Shown here in pieces: positions 16,166 to 26,466 of a DNA stretch of 64,000 bases. The position numbers and the translations under genes were made by a program. The number at the start of each line of letters is the position of its first letter. Positions within the stretch are counted from its first letter, which is position 1. A model generated the notes under the pieces. It searched no databases. It was not told the origin of the DNA and was given only the letters and a program-made list of their open reading frames with translations. Where the stretch lies: assembly GCF_003419895.1 (NCBI RefSeq), contig NZ_QPMM01000001.1, positions 62,001-126,000 on the forward strand, written 5' to 3'. The DNA is from Chitinophaga silvatica. Lineage in GTDB: Bacteria > Bacteroidota > Bacteroidia > Chitinophagales > Chitinophagaceae.

Positions 16166-19100
16166 AATTAGACTGAGTTGTCTCAACTACCTGCTTATTG
16201 TCGGAAGAATCTTGTCTGGGCGCTACTTTTGGAACGGTATCGAGCACAGGAACTCTTCTTCTCCTTGCCCCAAATAATTCATTGAATTTATTGTATTCCC
16301 GTATATACGAAATACCTATACCCGATTTAGTACGGTTTGCCAGGTTATAAACATCATAGTCCGTTTTGCTGAATGCATTAATACGGAACCTGCCATCCGG
16401 AGTTAGTAGATACTCAATTCTGAAGTCACCCGCAAAACGATTGGCATTAGCTGAAGTAGCAGATTTGCCCCAATCATAATCTCCCCCCGCGTACAATCTG
16501 AAACGATTATTAAATAAGTTACTGGTAATACCAGCACTCACCTGGTTACGGTCGTATGATGAGTTTTCCAGCGTACCTCCAACGTTATAGGCTCTGTAGT
16601 TTACATTCACCCCAATTCCGCTTCCTTTCAATAATACACCTGTGATATTATTTAAGATAGCCTGTGCCTGAGCCGATAATGCCTGCCCCACACTATTTTT
16701 ACCTGTAATACCCACGTTGGCCGCTGCCGACGCAGTGGCATCATCAGGTAAAAACTGATTAGAGAACAACAATCCCCAAACCTGGAATAATGCCTTATTC
16801 TGATCTGTATTTATCTCCTTCAGGTGAGCTGCAACTCCACTTTCGTAAGCCAGACTCCCAACATCAGGAAGTTCAATAGAATAGGTAATATCCGGCTTCA
16901 TCAAAGCCCCACGCAGATTTATCAATACATCTACTCTTTCGGTTCTTGTAGCGAGTTTGTCTTTATCTGTACCTGCAGTTCCCTGCACCGCCAGGTTATA
17001 TAAACTTACTTTAGGGAGTGAATACTTGGCCATAATATTCACCCTGGCTTCTGAAGGATCGCCGTTCCAGGTGATCGAACTGTTTTTCTCTATGTCAAAC
17101 TTCCAGCTGGTAAGTCGCTGGAAGGTGAAGTTATACGACCCATTATTGATTTCGTAGTTACCAAACATAGTGAAATCGCCTTCCGTATTAACAGTAATCT
17201 GGAGGTTTCCAGTTCCATTGGCACTGATTATATCGCCGGTGGTTGCATCCAGAATTACATCTATCTGCGCATCCGGATTGGCAGCAATGTCGAGCTTCAC
17301 GGTTAGTTTGGTATTGTCTTTTTTCTTCTTCTTCTCAACGATTTCAGTTCCGTAGGTTTTGAAATTGATGTAGTCATATTTCCCGATATCCTTACTGTCC
17401 GACATCGGCAGATAGAAATGTGTGCCTTTAATAGGCTTGGCAATAATATGCATCTGCATATCATTGATTGGACCGCTGAAATATACTTTACCGTCTGCCA
17501 GCACATCTCCATAGAAGAGATCGTTATCATTTGCTGTTGTATTCAAAAACAGGAACCCACGACCCGTAACATCAAAGTCGAAATTCATATCGTTGAAATG
17601 GTCATGACTGATATAACCGTTGGCGTTTCCTTTGGTATTGTATTTATCTATGAGTACAAAGTTTCCAAATTCAATCAGGTTATCATCTATATTGATGTTC
17701 AGTTTGGGTATTCTATAGTGAGTGCCCAGATAATCTACCGTAACACCAACTGTATCCAGGGTAAGGTTACCTCTTACGGATGGCTGAATGGTGGTGCCTC
17801 CAACTTTCACATTACCGGTAACGCTACCACTAAGATTAGATACATAACCAGCCAGGTATTTATTCAGTAAACTGATGGAAGTATTATTTAGTTTGATGGT
17901 ACCATTGATCTCGTTGTTATGTGATGATAATCCAACGGTTCCCTGAGCCAGAAAGCTTTTACCCTGATTATCGGATTGTACGTTAATTGCTGCTTCTCCG
18001 GTAACATGGTTATAGCGGCCATCTACATTTACTATTCCGATAGAGTCGTTATCTATCCTCAATTCCCGGGTCCGCAGGGCTGCATTAATATCCAGGTTAC
18101 TGGTCGGATCGGTGATATTGATGGTTCCATCAGTGATCCCTTCAATTCGGGTGGTGATTAACTGAGCGGGAATAACATCAGACAGGTTGATATTTTTTAG
18201 TGTAACCAGGAATTTAGATTCATCGGGATTAAACTCGTTGGTTTCAACGGTTATTTGCTGATCATTTCTGGTTACCCTGAAATTCTTAACAGTCAGAAAA
18301 TGTTTGCTCCAATAAATCTCATTGCCGGGAGTTACGTTCCACTGACGTTCATTCACTGTAAAGGCACTATTCAGGAAGTTGATTTTTACTCCTTCCGGTA
18401 CAGTTATTACACGGGCAAAAAATCCATCCAGCGAGGAAGTATCTTCTGATGAGAAATCTACCTTTACAAAAGAAGTATCATGGCTGGAACTGGCAATAAT
18501 GATTGGATTTTCAAACAGCATATTTTTGCCTGAAAGAACCTTGCCAACGCTGGTACTGATATTTACCTTGTTGAAATTTCCATCACCTCTAACCTGCAGA
18601 TCCTGTACCCTATAGCCTTCATAGCCGGCATCTGGAATATTGATATTGAGCAGCAGATTACCATTTCCAATAGTATTTAATGCCCCGCTGATCGTTGATT
18701 CGTTGAAGCCGGTGAACTGGTGAGTAATGCCCTTCAAAACCTTATTTACATCTCCAAAATGAAAAGCATAAGTAAAGTTTTGATTGATGACTTTATTATC
18801 TGGTGCTTTGAAGTAGCTTGGGTAATACTTATTAAGTAATAACTGGAATGCATCCGGTAATTGGAGGAAGCTATATTCTCCTTTCACGGCACCTGAAATT
18901 TCACTACCGGCCAGTTGTAATATTTTCTGATTATCTACGAAATGAGAAGCTACATTGAGGGAATCAAATTCCAGGCGGCGATTATCCTTAAATATGGAAA
19001 CTTCGTACATTCTGGCTGTTCCGTCGAAGTTATCGATGTTGCTACCGGCAAAGTTCAGGTCCAGTTTCGCCTGAAAGGTTACCGAATCCTGTGTCAGGTG

Positions 19101-20936
19101 TAAGGCACGAAGGTCGCTTTTATCGATGGTCGATTTAAAATCAAATAGTGGGAGTTCCTGATTAAAGTCGATTGTTCCGGCAAAGTTCATAACCAGGTTC
19201 GGGTCATCGGCGGTCAGAGAGCCATTAAAAAGCTTTCTGGCCATGGTTGCATTCGTTTTGATATGCTGATAGTTATACCCGAATAAGGCGATTTCCTGAA
19301 TATCTGCGTCTACATTCGCTTTCAGCGTTTTAAAGTTGAACCCTGCACCATCTACTTTTGCCGACATGGTAATGGTAGACAGATTCTCATTGTCGAAAAG
19401 TGTTCCTATGTTGAAGTTATTGGTGGTTAAACTTCCCGAATACACAGGTACATCTTTATTGGTTTTAAAGTTAAGATCGGAAGTGAGATTGCCGAGGTTG
19501 GTCTGAAATTGTCCGTATGCTACAAAGTCATTGATGAACCCGGTATAGCTTCCTTTAAAGCGAATGTTCGACAATTTGTCTATTCTCACGGTGCTTACTA
19601 TCTCTTTCACTACCGGCATGATTTGCATTACATCCTGTCCGGTGGTTACCAGTTCATCGGCGTGGAAATCGATATAGGTTTCCTCAATTTCCGGTAGTCC
19701 GCGCATTTCAAGGCTTCCTTTGAGTTTGGTCGTATTTCCGGCTTCCAGGGAAATATCGGCAGCTTTAAGGTTGCTTACCGGGCCTCTGGCATGGCCAGAA
19801 ACTGTGATTTCCTTTTTCCAGGAAGAGAGTGGTGGCGCAAAGTAGGCAATGTCGTCAGACGATACCTTGGTATTTTTGAAATGTGCCCGCATGATAACAT
19901 CATCGATATAGTTATTCATATCGCTGATGTCGTTGTATTCCATGGTATAATAATCACCGATCCTGCTTCTGTTGGTTTGGAGATCGAGTTGGGAAAACTC
20001 CATTTCCACCGGCGACATTTTAAAACGGCTTGTAAGTTTCTTCACTTCAAAGCCACTACGTTCTTTGGTGCTTAGTGTAAGATCTCCAATGATACTATCC
20101 TTTATCAGGCTGGTATTGGTAAGAGACAGATTGATTTCATTAAAGCGGATATGATGCGGTGCAAAATAGCCAGGTTCGATGGGTGAAGTATCGTCTGGAT
20201 TATCGACTCCGAAAATACCATCTTTAATATTGATCTCTTTTACAAGCAGGCGCCAGTTATCGTTGTTCCATCGAAGGGTGGAATCGTTATAGGTATAGCT
20301 TTTCTCCTTGGGCCTGCGGTGGCGCAAAGGAGAGGAGGCATAATCGGAGATGATAAATTTTGGTCCGGTTACGGTTAACTCCTGTATATCGATATTATGT
20401 TTTTTAAGATCCAGGTTTTTGGCATCCAGGAAGAGCTTTTTGGTATAAACACGCATGTCTTCTCCGACCCAGGCATCTACCTGATTGAACTGAACATTGT
20501 TGAAGTTCAACTTTTTCAGGTCTAACGACAATCCCTGCGAAGAAGAAGAGGATTTTGGTTTCGTAACAGTATCGGGAGCTGAACTAAAAGCATCTATCAG
20601 GAAATCGTAATTCCAGGTAGAATCTTTACTGGTACGGGTTAGGTTGATTTGGGCATCATCCAGTCCTACGTATTTTATGATAGGTTTGTCCTGAAAAAAG
20701 AACCAGTCAGTTATTCGTACCTGTAAGTTTCCGGCATAGAGAAGGGTATCTCCTTTCAGATCTTTTACAAGAGTACCTTTTAGCTGCATGCTATTGAAAA
20801 GCCGAATATTTACATGGTCGATTGAAACTTCTGTTTTGAGTTGGGCAGACAAACGGCTGGTAACCTCGCGTACGAGGAAATTTTGCACCGCAGGAATGTT
20901 TACCAGTATTCCGAGAAGAATGACAAGGCCCAACAA
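16164..20936 (-). CDS. tamB: TamB-like translocation and assembly module / AsmA-like inner-membrane protein
   Basis: About 1590 aa. An N-terminal membrane helix is followed by a very long stretch of repeating beta-strands, typical of the AsmA/TamB superfamily, and by a C-terminal TamB (DUF490) domain with NVNYRAYNVGGTLENSSYDR and a final barrel-like segment. TamB-type proteins bridge the inner and outer membranes and help outer-membrane protein insertion or lipid transfer. The C-terminal 25 residues (APRQDSSDNKQVVETTQSN) are a polar tail. There is no ATG: the first usual start is a TTG at 20936, but it cuts the helix, whose codons continue upstream (LKKVRKILTILVLCL) to a stop at 20982-20984. 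The true start may be a CTG at 20978. It seems monocistronic. Confidence 0.88.
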   Translation of the reverse strand: MLGLVILLGILVNIPAVQNFLVREVTSRLSAQLKTEVSIDHVNIRLFNSMQLKGTLVKDLKGDTLLYAGNLQVRITDWFFFQDKPIIKYVGLDDAQINLTRTSKDSTWNYDFLIDAFSSAPDTVTKPKSSSSSQGLSLDLKKLNFNNVQFNQVDAWVGEDMRVYTKKLFLDAKNLDLKKHNIDIQELTVTGPKFIISDYASSPLRHRRPKEKSYTYNDSTLRWNNDNWRLLVKEINIKDGIFGVDNPDDTSPIEPGYFAPHHIRFNEINLSLTNTSLIKDSIIGDLTLSTKERSGFEVKKLTSRFKMSPVEMEFSQLDLQTNRSRIGDYYTMEYNDISDMNNYIDDVIMRAHFKNTKVSSDDIAYFAPPLSSWKKEITVSGHARGPVSNLKAADISLEAGNTTKLKGSLEMRGLPEIEETYIDFHADELVTTGQDVMQIMPVVKEIVSTVRIDKLSNIRFKGSYTGFINDFVAYGQFQTNLGNLTSDLNFKTNKDVPVYSGSLTTNNFNIGTLFDNENLSTITMSAKVDGAGFNFKTLKANVDADIQEIALFGYNYQHIKTNATMARKLFNGSLTADDPNLVMNFAGTIDFNQELPLFDFKSTIDKSDLRALHLTQDSVTFQAKLDLNFAGSNIDNFDGTARMYEVSIFKDNRRLEFDSLNVASHFVDNQKILQLAGSEISGAVKGEYSFLQLPDAFQLLLNKYYPSYFKAPDNKVINQNFTYAFHFGDVNKVLKGITHQFTGFNESTISGALNTIGNGNLLLNINIPDAGYEGYRVQDLQVRGDGNFNKVNISTSVGKVLSGKNMLFENPIIIASSSHDTSFVKVDFSSEDTSSLDGFFARVITVPEGVKINFLNSAFTVNERQWNVTPGNEIYWSKHFLTVKNFRVTRNDQQITVETNEFNPDESKFLVTLKNINLSDVIPAQLITTRIEGITDGTINITDPTSNLDINAALRTRELRIDNDSIGIVNVDGRYNHVTGEAAINVQSDNQGKSFLAQGTVGLSSHNNEINGTIKLNNTSISLLNKYLAGYVSNLSGSVTGNVKVGGTTIQPSVRGNLTLDTVGVTVDYLGTHYRIPKLNINIDDNLIEFGNFVLIDKYNTKGNANGYISHDHFNDMNFDFDVTGRGFLFLNTTANDNDLFYGDVLADGKVYFSGPINDMQMHIIAKPIKGTHFYLPMSDSKDIGKYDYINFKTYGTEIVEKKKKKDNTKLTVKLDIAANPDAQIDVILDATTGDIISANGTGNLQITVNTEGDFTMFGNYEINNGSYNFTFQRLTSWKFDIEKNSSITWNGDPSEARVNIMAKYSLPKVSLYNLAVQGTAGTDKDKLATRTERVDVLINLRGALMKPDITYSIELPDVGSLAYESGVAAHLKEINTDQNKALFQVWGLLFSNQFLPDDATASAAANVGITGKNSVGQALSAQAQAILNNITGVLLKGSGIGVNVNYRAYNVGGTLENSSYDRNQVSAGITSNLFNNRFRLYAGGDYDWGKSATSANANRFAGDFRIEYLLTPDGRFRINAFSKTDYDVYNLANRTKSGIGISYIREYNKFNELFGARRRRVPVLDTVPKVAPRQDSSDNKQVVETTQSN

Positions 20937-20984
20937 GCACAGTACCAGAATAGTCAGTATTTTTCGTACTTTTTTCAGGCCCTA

Positions 20985-21709
20985 TGAATTTATGGGGCAA
21001 AAATAATTAATAGTTATCACCTTCTGGCGAGTATGCCGATAAATATGGGATTTTTCTCGTTGAGATACGGAAATCCAACGTTTTTGTTTCGTACGTGTTT
21101 ATACGTGAGAAACTGAATTTGTGTTTCTCATAATAGTGTCTGGTCTACGCTTTATACTGATGTTATTTTAAAATAATTTAATAGTATTTTGACTTATTAT
21201 TAATTATTATTTTGTTATTTTGATTTAATGAGTTAATTTTCAATCCATTAACAAAGATCAACCAAAATAAAACCTTGTCATATAATTGTCAGATGTTGTA
21301 AATGAGGTTATTAAGAAAACCTTAACATTTATAATTTTCGCTTTAGAACAATGAAGTAATATTTAGTGAATAGCAAAATTCGAAGTCACTTGTCACTTGT
21401 GTCGACCTTCAAATTTTATTAACTATTAAATCGAGTTTTTTATCAGTGAACAAATTGCAACCTGTATTCCCATAGGTACGAATAATCGGATTGGGAGAAA
21501 GGTTCGAATCAATCAACATTTTCAATCTATTTCAGACTACTTATCAGTGAACAATTCACAGAAGTCGGTTTCTGTAAGGTGATCGTTTAACCTGAAGGGT
21601 TAATTAATCAACCAAATATTTAATCTATGCTAAAAATCAGTGAACAATTTCAGGCCAGCGCCTGAAGATCCAATTTTTAATATTCCCATATATTTTTAAA
21701 CCAGAATCT
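20985..21709 (+). other. Long AT-rich leader upstream of the SusC gene
   Basis: About 725 bp without a gene. It carries the promoters of the TamB-like gene (minus) and of the SusC operon (plus). A small hairpin, GAGAAAC/GTTTCTC, lies near 21107-21129. The last 270 bp hold the spaced repeats listed separately. I could not find an exact TAnnTTTG box close to the SusC start, so the transcript probably has a long 5' leader. Confidence 0.4.
21442..21647 (+). repeat. Three spaced direct repeats in the SusC leader
   Basis: The 12-mer ATCAGTGAACAA occurs at 21442-21453, 21543-21554 and 21636-21647, with spacings of 101 and 93 bp. The second and third copies are preceded by an AATCTAT motif at a similar distance, and a third AATCTAT overlaps the ATG of the SusC gene (AATCTATGCAC). 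This looks like a decayed tandem array of a roughly 95-100-bp unit whose last unit ends at the gene start. Confidence 0.75.
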
Positions 21710-24700
21710 ATGCACAAAAAGTTGCTACTATTAGTGCTAATGGGATTTCTATGCCTACAGGTATGGGCCCAGGAGCGAAAGATCTCAGGAGTGATCACCG
21801 ACGACAAGGGAGTGGAGCTTCCCGGAGTTTCGGTAAAGGAAGTAGGAACCAGTAATGGAACCATTTCAACCCCGGAGGGTAAATTTACACTTACTCTTAA
21901 AGGAACCTCAGAAAAGCTATCTGTATCTTTCATCGGATTTGAGACACAAACCATTTCACTTACCACTGGCAATACATATAAAATTGTAATGAAGCCAGAT
22001 CAGAAAAGCCTGAAAGACGTAGTAATCATCGGTTATCAGGAAGTGAAACGTAAAACGGTGACCGCAGCGGTTTCCAGCGTAAAAGGAAAAGAAATCGAAA
22101 ACCTCCCGTCTCCAAGCTTCGACCAGTTATTACAAGGCCGGGCAGCCGGATTGGCCGTTCAGAACTTCACCGGAGAACCGGGTGTTCGCGGATCATTTGT
22201 AGTAAGAGGTAATACAAGTTTAAGCCGTACTTCCAGCAATATCCGCACTCTTAGCTCTCCATTATTCGTAATCGATGATATTCCGATTTCATCAGATGAT
22301 GCCGCAGCTTTCGATAATACTGGTACCAACTATATTGCCGGATTAAACCCTAACGATATTGAATCTGTAGACATCCTGAAAGACGCTTCTGCTGCGGCTA
22401 TCTACGGCTCAAGAGGTGCAAACGGGGTGGTGATCGTAAAAACCAAACGCGGTAAAACCGGTAAACCACAAATCAATTTCTCTACATACGCCGGACTGGT
22501 AGAAAAACCAAAGTTCGAAACAGTTTATGGTGGTGCCGAAGAAAGACGTTTTAAAATGGACTACCTCCAGAAAAAACTGACTTTCGACCAACTGGAAACT
22601 AAAATTCCTATCCTCCTTACAGATAGCCTGAACCCTGCATTGAACGGGAATATGGACTGGCAAGACCTCTTCTTCAGAAATGGTATGCTGCAGAACTATG
22701 ATCTTTCGGTATCAGGAGCTAATGAGTCTATTAACTATCGCATTAGTGGTAACTATTATGATGAAGATGGAACCGTCAGAGGTACTGGTTACAAGCGTTA
22801 TACCGCCTCCGCTGCAGTCGGAATGAAAATGTCGGAGAAAGTTAATGTTAATTCATTGTTCCGTTTAAGCCGTGGCGACAGAAGCCGCGGTCGTGGTGTT
22901 TTCCCTGGTGAAGATATTATTCCGCTGAAAAATGGCCAATATCTTTCATCTTTATTCAACCTGCGCGACATTGAACTGGCAAACATGGTGGGTAACTATC
23001 CTGGCAGCAGAGATAAAAACCTGAACGATGATATCACTGCCAGTATTACTTTAAACTATGATCTCACCCCAAAAATCCGTTTTTCATCAACCGGGTCAAT
23101 TCAGTCGTCTGTTAATAGCCGCGATATCTTCAGACCGGGAGCCTTAGATCCTTTAGGTGTGGCCTATATGCAAAGCAGCAGATCGAGGTACGAAAATCTG
23201 AACCTGGATAATACCCTGACTTACAATACAAGTGTTGCAAATAAAGATCATCACATCAATGTACTGTTAGGGAATACCATTAATAATGTAAAGAATGAGT
23301 ATACCGGTATTGGTAGCGGTTCTTTGGGTAACGATAATCTCAAGGTTGTGCAAGGTTACGATACCCGTTTCTTACTGTACAAAGATAAATATGGTAACCT
23401 GGTTTCAGGGTCCGACTATCAGTCGGCCGGCATGTTATCATTCTTTTCCCGTGTAAACTACGACTATAAAGAAAAGTATCTGTTATCATTTGCTTACAGA
23501 GCGGATGCTTCTTCCCGTTTTGGTCGTGATAGCAGATGGGGTTATTTCCCATCGGCATCAGCCGGTTGGAATATTTCCGATGAGCCGTTCATGGAGCCAT
23601 TGAAAAAATGGGTAGATATGCTGAAGATCCGTGGTAGCTTTGGTATTACAGGTAGCTTACCATCAGGATATTATCTGCCTTATAATACCTACAATACTAA
23701 CCAGGGTACTTATGGTGGTTCTAACGGTGTAACCTATAATGGCGTTAATCCGATCACTCCAAACTTCAGCGATGGTGTGGCACAAAATGGCCTGACCTGG
23801 GAACAAGCCAAACAATCTAATATTGGTATCGATGCAACTTTCCTCAATGGAAGAGTAAGTGTAATATTCGATGCATTTAACAGAGGAACATCCAGAAAAT
23901 TATTTGATATCCTTCTACCGGCTACTACTGGTTATGATAAAGTAAATACCAATGCGATTGATATCCGTAATACCGGCCTCGAATTTAATATTCAGGGTAG
24001 AGTATTTTCCCCTCAAAGCAAATTCCAGTGGAACCCTGGTTTAATCCTGTCTTTTGTTAAGAACCAGATAGTATCATTACCTGATGGTGGTCGCGATATC
24101 ATCGTGAATGATGAAAATCTTGGCATGTCCTATATTCTTAGCAAAGGCCGCTCTATCAACGAGTTCTATATGATGAAGAGCCTCGGAGTATACTCAACTT
24201 CAAAAGATATTCCATTCAACCCATACACTGGCGAGAAGTTGACTTACTGGAATGGTAACCACACTGTTCAGGCAGGTGATTTTATTTGGGTAGATCAGAA
24301 TGGTGACTATGATGTTTGGGATTGGAATGATAAAATAAGTGCAGGTAACCCTAATCCTTTCTGTACCGGAAGTTTGAGCAACAACTTTACTTATGGCAGA
24401 TGGAGCTTACAGGTGTATATGACCTTTACCTTAGGTCGTGATATCTATAACAAGTATATGTCTGACAGGTTAGTTGGTTTGGCTACCAACTATGCAAATA
24501 TTGCGGCAATAGATCCAAAGAGTATTAATACCTGGGAAAAAGAAGGAGATCAGGCTAAATATTCCGAGTTGATCCCTTATGGTAAAGGATACTATTATCA
24601 ATTCCTTCCTTTCTCTTCTGCCTTTATCGAAAATGGTTCATGGGCAAGAATCAAATACCTGAATCTTGCTTACTCAATGGGTCCTAAATTCCTGGAGCGC

Positions 24701-24865
24701 ACCAAATTAAACAAAGTTCAATTCTACGGAGTAATAGATAACCTGGCAATGTTCCAGCGTTCATCAGTACCGGATGCAGAAGCCGTAGATGAAAGAGGCA
24801 CATTTAACGGTGCTGGCTATCCGCTGCCTAAGAAATTTACATTGGGAGTAAACATTGGGTTTTAA
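21710..24865 (+). CDS. SusC/RagA-family TonB-linked outer-membrane transporter
   Basis: A 1051-aa protein with a signal peptide (MHKKLLLLVLMGFLCLQVWAQ), a carboxypeptidase-regulatory-like domain (KISGVITDDKGVELPGVSV), a SusC-type DVVIIGYQEVKRKTVT segment, a plug with the SusC signature DASAAAIYGSRGANGVVIV, and a barrel ending in FTLGVNIGF. SusC proteins import oligosaccharides or other polymers across the outer membrane with energy from TonB, capped by a SusD lipoprotein. There is no STN domain, so this copy is not coupled to an anti-sigma factor. The SusD gene starts 17 bp downstream. The ligand cannot be told, because no glycoside hydrolase, lyase or sulfatase gene is nearby. Confidence 0.95.
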   Translation: MHKKLLLLVLMGFLCLQVWAQERKISGVITDDKGVELPGVSVKEVGTSNGTISTPEGKFTLTLKGTSEKLSVSFIGFETQTISLTTGNTYKIVMKPDQKSLKDVVIIGYQEVKRKTVTAAVSSVKGKEIENLPSPSFDQLLQGRAAGLAVQNFTGEPGVRGSFVVRGNTSLSRTSSNIRTLSSPLFVIDDIPISSDDAAAFDNTGTNYIAGLNPNDIESVDILKDASAAAIYGSRGANGVVIVKTKRGKTGKPQINFSTYAGLVEKPKFETVYGGAEERRFKMDYLQKKLTFDQLETKIPILLTDSLNPALNGNMDWQDLFFRNGMLQNYDLSVSGANESINYRISGNYYDEDGTVRGTGYKRYTASAAVGMKMSEKVNVNSLFRLSRGDRSRGRGVFPGEDIIPLKNGQYLSSLFNLRDIELANMVGNYPGSRDKNLNDDITASITLNYDLTPKIRFSSTGSIQSSVNSRDIFRPGALDPLGVAYMQSSRSRYENLNLDNTLTYNTSVANKDHHINVLLGNTINNVKNEYTGIGSGSLGNDNLKVVQGYDTRFLLYKDKYGNLVSGSDYQSAGMLSFFSRVNYDYKEKYLLSFAYRADASSRFGRDSRWGYFPSASAGWNISDEPFMEPLKKWVDMLKIRGSFGITGSLPSGYYLPYNTYNTNQGTYGGSNGVTYNGVNPITPNFSDGVAQNGLTWEQAKQSNIGIDATFLNGRVSVIFDAFNRGTSRKLFDILLPATTGYDKVNTNAIDIRNTGLEFNIQGRVFSPQSKFQWNPGLILSFVKNQIVSLPDGGRDIIVNDENLGMSYILSKGRSINEFYMMKSLGVYSTSKDIPFNPYTGEKLTYWNGNHTVQAGDFIWVDQNGDYDVWDWNDKISAGNPNPFCTGSLSNNFTYGRWSLQVYMTFTLGRDIYNKYMSDRLVGLATNYANIAAIDPKSINTWEKEGDQAKYSELIPYGKGYYYQFLPFSSAFIENGSWARIKYLNLAYSMGPKFLERTKLNKVQFYGVIDNLAMFQRSSVPDAEAVDERGTFNGAGYPLPKKFTLGVNIGF

Positions 24866-24882
24866 TTTTTAAAGAAGTAATT

Positions 24883-26439
24883 ATGACTTTGTCTAAGAAT
24901 ATATTAATAGCAGGACTGGCATTATTATTATTCGTGCCATTTACTGCCTGTAAGAAATTGCTGGATCAGACACCGATCAATTCACCATATGCAGAAGTAT
25001 TCTGGAAAAATCAACAGGATGCCGAGCAGGGTGCGGCCGGAGCATACGCTTTAGTAAGAAAAGCGTTGACCTCCAATACTGAGTATAATCAATATATGTC
25101 GCACTTTGCCTATGGCTCATTAGCGGCTTTTGAATTCCAGGACTATGATCAGTATGATGTAGCCTCTCTGGTAAAAGGTGGCGATGGCTTTAACTCTGCT
25201 GATTTTATTGGTTCCTACCTTCAGCCGTATCACGATTGGAGCCCTTACTATAAAATTGTAGCTCAGACTAATATCATGCTGGAATTCATTCCTAAGATTC
25301 CGGATGGTCAGTTTACTACCAATGCTTCCACCACCCGTAACAGATATCTTGGCGAAGCACGGTTTCTGCGGGCCTTCGCCTATTTTTATATGCTTCGCTT
25401 ATGGGGTGATGTGCCTTTGGTATTGAGCTATGATCCAGATCCTGCACATGCTACCAATCTGCCAAGAACAAATGAAAAAGTAGTATTGGATAGTGTAATC
25501 ACTGATTTGCAAAAAGCTGTTACATTATTGCCATGGGATCTTGGTAGTGCTAATGACAAAGCTGTAAGGGCTACTAAGGGAGCGGCTTACGGATTATTGG
25601 CCCATGCTTATATGTGGAGGAATTTCCTGAATAAAGGTGCAAACAGAGCTGATCTTACCAATGCCATTGCTGCAATTGATGCTGTAGAACAAAGTGGTAA
25701 ATATATGTTGCTGGCGGCATCAGAATATCATAAAGTATTTCATGGTAAATCTGCTGAAGGGGTATTCGAAATCAATATGCAGGCACAGTACGGCGAACAT
25801 CAGGTAGCGAAGGGTTTTTATTATAATATCCTGAAACGCCCATTCCTGGAGAAAGACAAGAAGCTAGACGCTCCGAATCTGGATTTAATCTCTACTATTT
25901 ATGATGATGAGGATGATCTTAGATTGAAGTATTTCTTCTATAATCTCGATGCAAGCGAACAGTTTGATGTAACCATTTGCAAATTTGCAGGTTCCAATGG
26001 CGAAAATGTATATCACGGACAGGAAAATATCATGGGTTCTGTTGATGCTAATATCATCATTATGCGTTATGCCGATCTATTACTGTTGCGTGCTGAAGCC
26101 TATGCCGATCTGGGTAATACTGGTGCAGCAATAAAAGATATGAACACTGTAAGAGCGCGTTCCAATGCCTATGCACTTGAGGAAGCAGACTATGGAGATC
26201 AATATGATCTGCAGGCAGAAGTACTGTTAGAGCGTAGTCGAGAACTTTATGCTGAAGGACAAAGATGGTATGACCTGGTTCGTACCGGTTTCCTGACAGA
26301 GGATTGGGCTAATGGATGGCTCACTTTCCCTCAGTCGAGATACGAGGAAGAAGGATGGAAATGGCCAGTGGCCCGTTCTTTATTCCAGACTAATAATGTG
26401 CTTACACAAAACAAGTTCTGGTTAGGGAAAGTAAGATAA
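24883..26439 (+). CDS. SusD/RagB-family nutrient-binding outer-membrane lipoprotein
   Basis: 518 aa. A lipoprotein signal peptide ends at FTAC (Cys23) with Lys-Lys after the Cys, as usual for surface-exposed lipoproteins in this phylum. The helical TPR-like SusD core is seen in YLGEARFLRAFAYFYMLRLWGDVPLV and ATKGAAYGLLAHAYMW. The C-terminal part has the typical RYADLLLLRAEAYA and ERSRELYAEGQRWYDLVRTG motifs. It forms the lid over the SusC channel and captures the ligand. It follows SusC by 17 bp and precedes the FAS1 lipoprotein gene by 27 bp, so the four genes form one operon. Confidence 0.95.
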   Translation: MTLSKNILIAGLALLLFVPFTACKKLLDQTPINSPYAEVFWKNQQDAEQGAAGAYALVRKALTSNTEYNQYMSHFAYGSLAAFEFQDYDQYDVASLVKGGDGFNSADFIGSYLQPYHDWSPYYKIVAQTNIMLEFIPKIPDGQFTTNASTTRNRYLGEARFLRAFAYFYMLRLWGDVPLVLSYDPDPAHATNLPRTNEKVVLDSVITDLQKAVTLLPWDLGSANDKAVRATKGAAYGLLAHAYMWRNFLNKGANRADLTNAIAAIDAVEQSGKYMLLAASEYHKVFHGKSAEGVFEINMQAQYGEHQVAKGFYYNILKRPFLEKDKKLDAPNLDLISTIYDDEDDLRLKYFFYNLDASEQFDVTICKFAGSNGENVYHGQENIMGSVDANIIIMRYADLLLLRAEAYADLGNTGAAIKDMNTVRARSNAYALEEADYGDQYDLQAEVLLERSRELYAEGQRWYDLVRTGFLTEDWANGWLTFPQSRYEEEGWKWPVARSLFQTNNVLTQNKFWLGKVR

Positions 26440-26466
26440 TATCTAGGAACGCTTAAAATTATTGTT

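Noticed and set aside
20791..21000. Alternative minus-strand frame overlapping the TamB start
   Set aside because: It starts from TTG, lacks any domain and overlaps the membrane helix codons of the TamB-like gene; treated as a shadow.
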